This document shows positions 1 through 7,208 of a stretch of DNA of 9,277 nucleotides, piece after piece (the first letter of the stretch is position 1; each line of letters begins with the position of its first letter). Origin of the DNA: UBA2330 sp035443185 (lineage in GTDB: Bacteria > Bacteroidota > Ignavibacteria > Tepidaquicellales > Tepidaquicellaceae); contig DAORRV010000107.1 of assembly GCA_035443185.1 (NCBI GenBank), positions 1 to 9,277 on the forward strand, read 5' to 3'. The position numbers and the translations under genes are program-made. The notes under the pieces are model-generated. The model ran no database searches, was not told the DNA's origin, and was given only the letters and a program-made list of their open reading frames with translations.

Positions 1-186
1 ATCTAACTAGGTTTAAAACAGAATTAAACTGTGAGATAGATTTTATATAAAATAATAAACTACATTATTAAATTTTATAAAAACTAATTATTCAATTATA
101 AAATGTTTTTGACACAAAATACTTTCTACTCTCAAGACCATACTTCAATTGAATTTACTTCAAAGTTATAGATTAATCGTTAACTT

Positions 187-3100
187 TTAATTATGAAAAT
201 CAAATACCTGGACCAGATCATTTGAAAAAGATTTCCTCATAATCTCTTCCTGATTTTTTGTAAACTTTGAGAAAGACCCTTCAGCCGGACTGGAGCTTTC
301 TTTTCTACTTACACAATAAAGCTTCTGCCAGTTTGCAAGATCATTCTGTAATAATATTGCTATGAAATTCCATGCACCCATATTTTTTGGTTCTTCCTGA
401 ACCCAGATCACACGGTCAGCATTTTTATATGAAGCAAGAATTTCTGTCATAACATCAGTCTTGTATGGATAATATTGTTCGAGCCTTACAATCGCAGTAT
501 CGAAATGTTCATTCTCCTTCTGATATTTTCTCAGGTCATAATAAATTTTACCACTGCAGATTATCACACTCTTTATGTCAGATTTATTTTCAGGAACATC
601 ATCAATTATTTCTATAAACTTACCGGATGTAAAATCTTCTTTTATGGATTTAGCTTCAGGCAGTCTCAAGAGACTTTTTGGAGTCATTATTACAAGAGGT
701 CGTCTCTTTCTGTGTTTGGTCTGCTTTCTAAGCAAATGAAAATATTGTGCGGATGTAGTAAGGTTACAAACTATCATATTGTCATCAGCGCAAATTGTCA
801 AAAATCTTTCCAGTCTTGCACTTGAATGTTCCGGTCCCTGACCTTCCTGCGCATGAGGCAGCAGCATAACAATATTATTAGGCAGTCCCCATTTTGTATA
901 AGAGCTTGCAATAAAATTATCAATGATCACCTGAGCCGCATTTACAAAATCTCCAAACTGAGCTTCCCATAATACAAGTGTGATCGGATCTGCAGTGGAA
1001 TAGCCATATTCAAATCCAAGAACGGCTGCTTCGGAAAGTAAACTGTCAAGAGGTTCGATCTTCGCTTTTTCAGGAGCGACATTATTTAATGGAATTATCT
1101 CATCTCCGTTTTCAGCATCAGTTAGTATAATATGTCTTTGTGAAAAAGTACCTCTTGAGCTGTCCTGCCCGCTGAGCCTTACAGGGATACCTTCCTGCAA
1201 AAGACTTCCATAAGCTAGTGACTCTGCAAATGCCCAGTCTATTTCTATATCCTTATCAAGAAATTCTCTTCTTGATTCAATAAATTTTTTAAGCTTAGGA
1301 TGAATATGAAAATCTTCCGGTATAGTTGTGATCGCAGTTACGATCTCATTCAGTTTATCTATAGGAACGAATGTATCAAAATTTGATTCGACTGCAAGTA
1401 TCTCTTCTTTTGTAACAGCAAGTGGTCTGTCAGCTTTAAACTTCTGAACTGATTCATGACTTTCACTCATCTTGTCATAGATCTTCTTTTCAGAAATTTC
1501 AATCTCTTCAGGAGTTATGACTTTTTCTGATAAAAGTTTTTTTGTATAAATCTCTTTTACAGATGGATGACTTCTGATAGTCTTATACATGATCGGCTGT
1601 GTGAATGCAGGTTCATCTGCTTCATTATGTCCGAGTCTTCTGTATCCAAAAACATCAATAAAAACATCTTCATTAAATTTCATTCTGAATTCAAGTGCAA
1701 GTTTTGTAACAAGCATAGTAGCTTCAGGATCATCACCGTTCACATGAAAAATCGGTGCCTGTATCATCTTGCCAACATCAGTTGCATAAACAGAAGATCT
1801 TGCATCTATAGGAGAAGTTGTAAATCCGATCTGATTATTTATAATTATATGAATTGTGCCTCCTGTTTTATATCCATGTAGTTGAGAAAGATTCAAAGTC
1901 TCTGCGACAATTCCTTCTCCTGCCACTGCAGCATCTCCATGAATCAGCACAGGAATAATTTTATTTCTTTCAAGATCATTCATCCTCATTTGTTTAGCTC
2001 TGACAATTCCTTCGACTACTGGATTTACAAATTCCAAGTGAGAAGGATTTGATGCAACCGATACTCTGATCTTTTTATCATGAAAAGTTTCATACTCTCC
2101 TGATGCTCCGAGATGATATTTTACATCACCTGAACCCTGGGAAGATATAGGGTCAATATAACCTTCAAATTCAGAAAAAATAGTTGACATGGATTTCCCG
2201 ATAATATTTGCGAGCACATTTAGTCTTCCTCTGTGAGCCATGCCCAGTACAAGTTCTTCGACGGAATAATCTACAGCAGAAGAAAGAAGATGATCTAAAG
2301 TTGCAATAATAGTTTCAGAACCTTCCAGTGAAAATCTTTTGTGACCAATGTATTTTTTATCAATAAACTTTTCAAAATTCTCTGCTTCAGATAATTTAAA
2401 AAGTATGTGCTTCTTTTCTTCATTAGAAAATGAAGGTAAATTTTTTGTAGGTTCCATTTTATCCTGAAGCCATTTCTTTTGTTCAGGATCCTGAATATGT
2501 CTGTACTCAACTCCGATCTTGTCGCAGTATGTTTGTTGCAGGATATCAAGTATTGTTCTCAATGTTGCTGTACGCAGACCGCCAAGTCCGTCAGTTATAA
2601 ATTCTCTGTCATAATCCCAAACAGTAAATCCGTAATTCGACGGATCAAGCTCCGGATGATACTGTACTTTGAGATACAGCGGATCGAGATTTGCAAGCAG
2701 ATGACCTCTTACACGAAACATATTTATTAATTGAATCGCCTTTGCCTGTCTTTCAATTTCTTCCAGATTATCAATTCTTCCAAGGTCCTCGGCAGTCTTA
2801 TCTGAAAACCATTTTACAGGTGTCATTGGAATTCCCAGGTCTTCAAATATTTCTTCAAAAAAATTATTTTCACCTCTTAGAAGTCCCGACAATTCTTTCA
2901 GAAATAATCCTGACTCTGCTCCCTGTATTATTCTGTGATCATATGTACTTGTCATATTCATGATCTTACTGATCCCTATAGTAGTAATAATCTCACTTGT
3001 TACTGCCTGATATTCCGCCGGATAATCAATTGCACCTGTAGCAATAATCGCACCCTGACCAATCATTAATCTCGGAGTCGATGCCACAGTCCCGATCGTT

Positions 3101-3837
3101 CCCGGATTGGTAAGTGTAATAGTCGTTCCCTGAAAATCTGAGATCTCAATTTTATTTTTTCTTGATCTGTCAATGATATCATTATAAGCTTTGAAGAATT
3201 GACAGAAATCCATTTGATTTGCTTTCTTAATATTTGGAACTATAAGCGATCTGCTGCCGTCCTTTTTTTCAAGATCTACTGCAAGACCCAAATTGATATC
3301 TGTCTTTTTTACAAGATTCGGATCACCGTCAATAATTGTATAGGAATTATTCATGACAGGAACATGGCTGATACCTTTGACAATTGCCCAGCCAATAATA
3401 TGTGTATAGGAAAGTTTGCCGCCGTTTTTCTTTTTTAAAAAATCATTTATAATCCTGCGGTTTTCTTCAAGTACTTTTACAGGGATCGTTCTGAATGTAG
3501 TTGCAGTCGGAACTGTGAGACTGCTGTTCATATTTTCAATGATCTTTGCGCTGACTCCTCTGATCACCTGTGCTTCTTCACCTTCGCCGGGTGGAGGCAT
3601 AATTAAATTTGACACAGGAGAATTATTTTTTGATTCAGTCTGAGTGTCTGATTTATAAGCAGTCTGATTTCCGTTTTTTGAATTAAGTTTCAGATCTTTA
3701 AAAAGTTCTTTCCATTTATCACTGACAGAATCAGGATCACTTTTATACTGACCTAATAATTCTAATACGTACCATGTATTAACTCCAAATTCCGATATTT
3801 TTTCCTGCTGCTCAGCAGTTAATTCTTCTAATTTCAT
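187..3837 (-). CDS. kgd: Multifunctional 2-oxoglutarate dehydrogenase E1 / decarboxylase fused to an E2 succinyltransferase domain (Kgd type)
   Basis: Converts 2-oxoglutarate to succinyl-CoA in the TCA cycle, with ThDP in the E1 part and a lipoyl-carrying partner plus Lpd supplied from elsewhere. Counting 1216 residues from the ATG at 3837: a short N-terminal helical segment (about 15-50) resembles the Kgd/OGDH E1 N-terminus; a low-complexity linker follows; residues about 78-325 form a 2-oxoacid dehydrogenase acyltransferase domain ending in DHRIIQG (300-306, catalytic His301); the rest is E1. E1 signatures include MAHRGRLN (533-540), the ThDP/Mg segment HGDAAVAGEG (633-642) with NNQIG (667-671), HNEADEP (737-743), and QEEPKNMGAW near the C-terminus (1147-1156). 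There is no lipoyl domain, as in mycobacterial Kgd, whose length (1231 aa) is close. A GTG at 3855 would add six residues; neither start has a Shine-Dalgarno, and I prefer the ATG with its A-rich lead. A TATAAT-like box on the minus strand at 3926-3921 is a weak promoter candidate without a good -35. Confidence 0.93.
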   Translation of the reverse strand: MKLEELTAEQQEKISEFGVNTWYVLELLGQYKSDPDSVSDKWKELFKDLKLNSKNGNQTAYKSDTQTESKNNSPVSNLIMPPPGEGEEAQVIRGVSAKIIENMNSSLTVPTATTFRTIPVKVLEENRRIINDFLKKKNGGKLSYTHIIGWAIVKGISHVPVMNNSYTIIDGDPNLVKKTDINLGLAVDLEKKDGSRSLIVPNIKKANQMDFCQFFKAYNDIIDRSRKNKIEISDFQGTTITLTNPGTIGTVASTPRLMIGQGAIIATGAIDYPAEYQAVTSEIITTIGISKIMNMTSTYDHRIIQGAESGLFLKELSGLLRGENNFFEEIFEDLGIPMTPVKWFSDKTAEDLGRIDNLEEIERQAKAIQLINMFRVRGHLLANLDPLYLKVQYHPELDPSNYGFTVWDYDREFITDGLGGLRTATLRTILDILQQTYCDKIGVEYRHIQDPEQKKWLQDKMEPTKNLPSFSNEEKKHILFKLSEAENFEKFIDKKYIGHKRFSLEGSETIIATLDHLLSSAVDYSVEELVLGMAHRGRLNVLANIIGKSMSTIFSEFEGYIDPISSQGSGDVKYHLGASGEYETFHDKKIRVSVASNPSHLEFVNPVVEGIVRAKQMRMNDLERNKIIPVLIHGDAAVAGEGIVAETLNLSQLHGYKTGGTIHIIINNQIGFTTSPIDARSSVYATDVGKMIQAPIFHVNGDDPEATMLVTKLALEFRMKFNEDVFIDVFGYRRLGHNEADEPAFTQPIMYKTIRSHPSVKEIYTKKLLSEKVITPEEIEISEKKIYDKMSESHESVQKFKADRPLAVTKEEILAVESNFDTFVPIDKLNEIVTAITTIPEDFHIHPKLKKFIESRREFLDKDIEIDWAFAESLAYGSLLQEGIPVRLSGQDSSRGTFSQRHIILTDAENGDEIIPLNNVAPEKAKIEPLDSLLSEAAVLGFEYGYSTADPITLVLWEAQFGDFVNAAQVIIDNFIASSYTKWGLPNNIVMLLPHAQEGQGPEHSSARLERFLTICADDNMIVCNLTTSAQYFHLLRKQTKHRKRRPLVIMTPKSLLRLPEAKSIKEDFTSGKFIEIIDDVPENKSDIKSVIICSGKIYYDLRKYQKENEHFDTAIVRLEQYYPYKTDVMTEILASYKNADRVIWVQEEPKNMGAWNFIAILLQNDLANWQKLYCVSRKESSSPAEGSFSKFTKNQEEIMRKSFSNDLVQVFDFHN

Positions 3838-3974
3838 TTTAATTTTATTTTGCACAATTTAATTAAAATATAAAACAAGTTCAGTGTTTAATAAAACCTA
3901 TTTTAATTTTTGAAAAAAATATTATAGTAAAAATTTCTTTCTTGATCTTTTTTGAGAAATTACATGAAGATTTT

Positions 3975-4460
3975 TTAGACGGGTTTGAATTGCTCAAAAG
4001 ACTGCAGGCATTTATTGCAGTAATGAATAGCCCTGCACTGTGTTGGACCGAAGGTAGATTTTAAAGTTGTATCTTTACTTTCACAAAACGGACATTCGAC
4101 ATTTTGAAGCATCTCGATCTGAACGAGACCATTATGATATCCGGGCAAAGCAAATCCGGATTCTTTCAGCATCTCCCTCCCCTTTTCAGATATCATATTT
4201 GAATTCCATTGTACATCATAATTCACATCCACATTTACATTATTCAGATCCAGCCCGGCAAGTTTTTCCTTTACATCATTTTTCATATAATCTATTGCAG
4301 GACATCCTGCGAATGTCGGAGTCATGGTGACAAATGCATTATTATTCTCATCCACTTTCACACCTGTAATAACTCCAAGCTCTACTACAGAGATCTTTGG
4401 TATCTCCGGGTCCATTACTTCCTGCAGCTTTTCCCATATTTTTTTCTCATCTGTTATCAT
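3975..4460 (-). CDS. paaD: Phenylacetyl-CoA epoxidase accessory protein PaaD (MIP18/DUF59 family)
   Basis: Small accessory protein of the ring 1,2-phenylacetyl-CoA epoxidase. The family is related to Fe-S assembly factors and is thought to help maturation of the oxygenase system rather than catalysis. The 161 residues show an N-terminal MIP18-type domain (about 6-85) with the DPEIP motif at 17-21, ELGV at 27-30 and the conserved Cys53 in TFAGCP. A C-terminal zinc-ribbon-like module follows, with CPFC (Cys123, Cys126), Cys142 in FGPTQC, and CNKC (Cys148, Cys151), the arrangement typical of PaaD. The ATG at 4460 gives MITDEKKIW and the usual start of the domain. It lies in the same direction as paaABC but is separated from paaC by 338 bases of repeat-rich sequence; kgd begins 137 bases downstream. 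Cotranscription with paaABC is therefore likely but less certain than usual. Confidence 0.92.
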   Translation of the reverse strand: MITDEKKIWEKLQEVMDPEIPKISVVELGVITGVKVDENNNAFVTMTPTFAGCPAIDYMKNDVKEKLAGLDLNNVNVDVNYDVQWNSNMISEKGREMLKESGFALPGYHNGLVQIEMLQNVECPFCESKDTTLKSTFGPTQCRAIHYCNKCLQSFEQFKPV

Positions 4461-4531
4461 ATATACAAAAGATTTCTTATTTAAATTTTATCAGTCATAT
4501 CAAAAACTATTAACTACTTACTTTTATTGCT

Positions 4532-4567
4532 CCTCCCCTTTGTACAAAGTAGAGGCTGGGAGGGGTT
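4532..4567. repeat. GC-rich palindromic intergenic element
   Basis: A perfect 12-nt palindrome CTTTGTACAAAG (4538-4549) is flanked by CCTCCC (4532-4537) and its complement GGGAGG (4558-4563). An alternative inner stem pairs CCTC (4532-4535) with GAGG (4552-4555). The surrounding DNA is strongly AT-rich, so the block stands out. It can fold in RNA on either strand and could act as a terminator, attenuator or RNA stabiliser between paaC and paaD, but there is no following U-run on the minus strand. It looks like a dispersed intergenic repeat; copy number in the genome cannot be seen from here. Confidence 0.55.
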
Positions 4568-4642
4568 TGAATAGTTAAGTTTAAACTGACTATACTGATT
4601 TAAACTATAGTACTGCAAATTATTATCTGTTATTTTTTCTGC

Positions 4643-4676
4643 AACAACCCCTTCGCTCCCCTATTTTTAAGAGGAA
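4643..4676. repeat. Second C-rich module, possible decayed relative of the 4532 element
   Basis: Two C-rich blocks, CCCCTTCG and CTCCCCT, are followed by an AT core and AAGAGG. Composition and order (C-rich arm, AT core, GAGG arm) resemble the palindromic element about 110 bases away, but pairing is imperfect. Relationship is inferred from pattern only. Confidence 0.3.
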
Positions 4677-4747
4677 TTACTTTTGGATTTTTCTGAATAG
4701 TGCTATTAAAAATTTTGACCTATATCAATAAAAAAAATTCAATCAAA

Positions 4748-4789
4748 AATTCTTAATTCCTAATTCATAATTCCAAATTCATAATTCCT
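4748..4789. repeat. Heptanucleotide tandem array (AATTCNN)6
   Basis: AATTC begins at 4748, 4755, 4762, 4769, 4776 and 4783, exactly every 7 bases. The two variable positions read TT, CT, AT, CA, AT, CT. A decayed seventh unit (GATTGAT) follows up to the paaC stop codon (complement of 4799-4801). The 7-nt period recalls the short tandemly repeated heptanucleotides known from filamentous cyanobacteria, but the unit here is different and AT-rich. Confidence 0.85.
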
Positions 4790-4798
4790 GATTGATTC

Positions 4799-5572
4799 TC
4801 ACCATTCCGCATCTTTATCAATCCTATAAACTTCCGTCATTTCATCTATCAGTGGTTTCAGATATTCTGTATGTTTCCCTTTCCTTCCACCATAAGAAAT
4901 TTCAGGATCTTTTATTTCCGGTATTTTTAAATTAGCATTTTTCAAAACGGGTACAACAGTATCATACCACTTCTCATGCAATTCCTTTTCACCAAAGAAA
5001 ATTTTATTCTCAATAAGTATATCTTCATAATCTGATGGTTCGAAAATTCCCAAAGCCAGTGGAAAACATTCATCAAGTGCTTTTTGAATTCTGACTGGAC
5101 TGTCTCCTGCACCTTTACCAAGCTGATTGATCCATGTAATCGCATGCATAGTATGGTATTTAATTTCACCTTTGAACTTTCTGGAAATTTTTGCCAATGG
5201 CTCAAATGAAGAAGATGCAAGCATATTAAATCTGATAGCTTCTGACATATCAAAAAGAAAATGACGCATCAGACTGAAGTCATATTCACCAATTGGATAT
5301 TCGACCAGATGGCAGCATTTATATTCATCGACACTTCTTGTAAATGCAAGTGTATCAGGATCTTTTTCACCCATTTGATTTAGCAATTGATACAAAGCCT
5401 GTGACTGTCCGAGTTTATCCTGAGCCATTGATGAAAATGCAATGTCTTCTTCGAGTATCGGACCGAGACCTGTCCATTCTGAATTTCTATGACCGAGTAT
5501 AAGCTGATCATCAGCAATTCTATATAAAAGATCTTTTACAGCAGTAGTTTGAATTTCGTTAAGGTCTTTCAC
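4799..5572 (-). CDS. paaC: Phenylacetyl-CoA epoxidase structural subunit PaaC
   Basis: Non-catalytic ferritin-fold subunit that pairs with PaaA in the cytoplasmic phenylacetyl-CoA epoxidase. The 257 residues are close to the usual family length and show the characteristic N-terminal block LYRIADDQLILGHRNSEW (16-33), then GPILEEDIAFSSMAQDKLGQ (37-56). In PaaA the matching helix carries an ExxH iron-binding pair; here it reads DKLGQ, so the iron ligands are replaced, as expected for PaaC. Later blocks include EYPIGEYDFSLMRHFLFD (91-108) and KGEIKYHTMHA (134-144). Translation starts at GTG (5572), directly after the paaB TAA (5573-5575) with zero spacing, which suggests translational coupling. 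A weak AGGA lies about 14 bases before the GTG, inside the end of paaB. The next gene, paaD, is unusually far away. Confidence 0.94.
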   Translation of the reverse strand: MKDLNEIQTTAVKDLLYRIADDQLILGHRNSEWTGLGPILEEDIAFSSMAQDKLGQSQALYQLLNQMGEKDPDTLAFTRSVDEYKCCHLVEYPIGEYDFSLMRHFLFDMSEAIRFNMLASSSFEPLAKISRKFKGEIKYHTMHAITWINQLGKGAGDSPVRIQKALDECFPLALGIFEPSDYEDILIENKIFFGEKELHEKWYDTVVPVLKNANLKIPEIKDPEISYGGRKGKHTEYLKPLIDEMTEVYRIDKDAEW

Positions 5573-5989
5573 TTATGTAGATTGTTTCCTTTCTTTTTTA
5601 AATTTATTAATTCTTTCCATTACTTTATATCCGCCGGCTTCTCTGTAAACTTTTTCCGGAGTAGTATCAAAAATATCTTCATTATCATAACCCGTCGAGA
5701 TCACATCACCTGTACTGACTACCCAGAGATTTACACATTTATATCTTCTTGCAAATTGTTCCTTCGCAAGTATTACAGCCATTTCAGGATTCGGTGCATG
5801 CAGCGAACCTACATGTAAATGCCGGTCACCTTTTTTGGTCTGATGAAACACTTCATAAGTCTGCCAGTGATGAAGATCTTTTATTGGATCTACATCAGGC
5901 ACTATAGACAGCTCTTCACGTGTGACTCTTGGATCAATGGAAATAATAGAATTTATATTATTTATAGATTTGATATTTTTATCAGACAT
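5573..5989 (-). CDS. paaB: Phenylacetyl-CoA epoxidase subunit PaaB
   Basis: Small subunit of the multicomponent phenylacetyl-CoA epoxidase, needed for the assembled oxygenase to work with its reductase. The PaaB core begins near Trp42 (WQTYEVFHQ), continues through HLHVGSLHAPNPEMA (57-71), AKEQFARRY (75-83) and LWVVSTGDV (88-96), and closes with a lysine/arginine-rich tail. At 138 residues it is longer than E. coli PaaB (about 95): roughly 40 residues precede the core, rich in Asn/Ile/Ser at first (3-17), then PRVTREELSIVPDVDPI. The ATG at 5989 is 55 bases after the paaA stop. An internal start cannot be excluded, but no methionine lies between residue 1 and the core, so the extension is probably real. 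The stop codon abuts the paaC start. Confidence 0.92.
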   Translation of the reverse strand: MSDKNIKSINNINSIISIDPRVTREELSIVPDVDPIKDLHHWQTYEVFHQTKKGDRHLHVGSLHAPNPEMAVILAKEQFARRYKCVNLWVVSTGDVISTGYDNEDIFDTTPEKVYREAGGYKVMERINKFKKERKQST

Positions 5990-6044
5990 GTAATTTCAGA
6001 TTAAGCTCAATAATTATTTTTTACCGTTGCAGTTATTCAGAATT

Positions 6045-7031
6045 TTATGAAAGCGGAACGGTATATTTTTCTTCAGTTCTCATCAAAGCCTTTCTTACCC
6101 ATTCACCTTTTTCTTCAGCTCTTCTTCTGACAGCAAGTCTTTCCTGATTACAAGGTCCATCGCCGTTAATGACTCTTTTAAATTCCTGCCAGTCAGGTTC
6201 CGTATATTCCCAGATTCCTGAATCTGTATTTTTCTTTAATAACGGATCAGGAATTACAAGTCCAAGTTCCCAGATCTTTGGAACATACATATCAAGAAAT
6301 TTCTGCCGCATGTCATCATTCGTAGCCATCTTTACTTTCCACCGCATCAGAGTTTCAGTGTGAACGGAAATTTTATCTGAAGGTCCGAAAAAATGCATTA
6401 TCGGAGGCCACCATCTTGTCAAAGCTTCCTGCACCATTTCCCTCTGCTTTGAAGTTCCAGTCGCAAGGAAAACTACATTGTCATGACCATATTTAAGGTG
6501 AAAAGATTCTTCCACGCAGATTCTCTCAAGCGCTCTGCAGTAAGGTCCGTATGAACCTTTGGAATTTGCAACCTGATTAATGATCGCACCTGCATCTATG
6601 AGCCATGCAATAATGGCAGTATCAGCCCAAGTGACAGCGGGATAGTTGAATACATTTGAATATTTTGATTTACCTGTAATGAGATCATTTATCATATCTT
6701 CCCTTGTCTTACCGAGAGTTTCCGCTGCACTGTAAAGAAGCTGTGCATGACCTACTTCATCCTGAACTTTTGCCATCAGCGCAAGTTTCCTTCTGAATCC
6801 GGGTGCGCGCGTGATCCATGTACCTTCGGGTAATGCGCCGATTATTTCAGAATGAGCATGCTGTTCGATCATTCTGATAAGCTGCTTTCTGTATTCAGCA
6901 GGCATCCAGTCGGCAGGTTCAATTTTTTCCCCTGCAGCTATTCTTGCTTCAAAATTTTCTAATTTATTAACGTCATCTGTTTCAGTCTGTCCGTTTTTTG
7001 ATTCCTCAAAAATATATCCGCCACCGTACAT
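6045..7031 (-). CDS. paaA: Phenylacetyl-CoA epoxidase catalytic subunit PaaA
   Basis: Catalytic diiron subunit that inserts one oxygen atom of O2 into the ring of phenylacetyl-CoA to give the 1,2-epoxide. The 328-residue protein has the ferritin-like diiron ligand pattern: Glu62 (in SEIIGALPEG), the pair Glu92/His95 in QDEVGHAQ, and the pair Glu175/His178 in EESFH. Lys88, four residues before Glu92, matches the position of the Lys that bridges to the iron site in E. coli PaaA. Other family blocks are GTWITRAPGF (70-79), RALERICVEESFHLKYGHDN (166-185), RWWPPIMHFFGPSDK (206-220) and the C-terminal GDGPCNQERLAVRRRAEEKG (290-309). Length is slightly above E. coli PaaA (about 309 aa). It is the first gene of the minus-strand cluster; its start ATG (7031) faces an 800-base divergent intergenic region, where its promoter should lie. 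Confidence 0.96.
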   Translation of the reverse strand: MYGGGYIFEESKNGQTETDDVNKLENFEARIAAGEKIEPADWMPAEYRKQLIRMIEQHAHSEIIGALPEGTWITRAPGFRRKLALMAKVQDEVGHAQLLYSAAETLGKTREDMINDLITGKSKYSNVFNYPAVTWADTAIIAWLIDAGAIINQVANSKGSYGPYCRALERICVEESFHLKYGHDNVVFLATGTSKQREMVQEALTRWWPPIMHFFGPSDKISVHTETLMRWKVKMATNDDMRQKFLDMYVPKIWELGLVIPDPLLKKNTDSGIWEYTEPDWQEFKRVINGDGPCNQERLAVRRRAEEKGEWVRKALMRTEEKYTVPLS

Positions 7032-7208
7032 AATAAATAATTTTTATTTATGAAATTTTTTGTTTGTAAAATTTAGCATTTTTAATTAAGAGAAAATATT
7101 ACTTTTGAAATCCGAATTTTAATCTGAAGTGGCAATTCAATAAGAATTGTTGCAATAAAAAGGGGGGGATATTTACTTATAAATATTTCCTCTGACTTTG
7201 AAAATAGA
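7032..7208. promoter_or_regulatory. Likely paaA upstream/promoter region with G7 tract and small hairpin
   Basis: This AT-rich stretch must hold the start signals of the paa cluster. I see no confident -35/-10 pair. Two local structures stand out: a small inverted repeat CAATTC (7133-7138) / GAATTG (7144-7149) with a 5-base loop, and a homopolymer of seven G (7162-7168) that is C7 on the transcribed side, about 131-137 bases before the paaA ATG. No operator for a PaaR/PaaX-type regulator was recognised. Confidence 0.3.

Larger units (their letters stand above)
4461..4798. other. Gene-free repeat-rich insert between paaC and paaD
   Basis: No coding region is supported in these 338 bases. The stretch holds a GC-rich palindromic element (4532-4567), an inverted repeat AGTTTAAA (4578-4585) / TTTAAACT (4599-4606), a second C-rich module with CCCCTTCGCTCCCCT (4648-4662) and GAGG (4671-4674), and a heptanucleotide array (4748-4789) that starts 9 bases after the paaC stop. 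In a paa cluster the subunit genes are normally packed closely, so this looks like accumulated intergenic repeats within what was a compact operon (inference). Confidence 0.6.

Noticed and set aside
1..186. Terminator or promoter after the oxoglutarate dehydrogenase gene (TTGACA at 109-114; TTCAATTGAA at 144-153)
   Set aside because: No -10 at the right distance from the TTGACA, and the palindrome is short with no loop and no adjacent U-run.
475..3643. Several plus-strand open frames of 75-116 codons within the oxoglutarate dehydrogenase gene
   Set aside because: All lie antisense to a full-length, motif-confirmed gene and show no recognisable protein features.
4942..5253. 103-codon minus-strand open frame inside paaC
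   Set aside because: It is an out-of-frame reading of paaC with no independent support.
7132..7150. Rho-independent terminator at the CAATTC/GAATTG hairpin
   Set aside because: The stem is only six AT-rich pairs and is not followed by a T-run on either strand.
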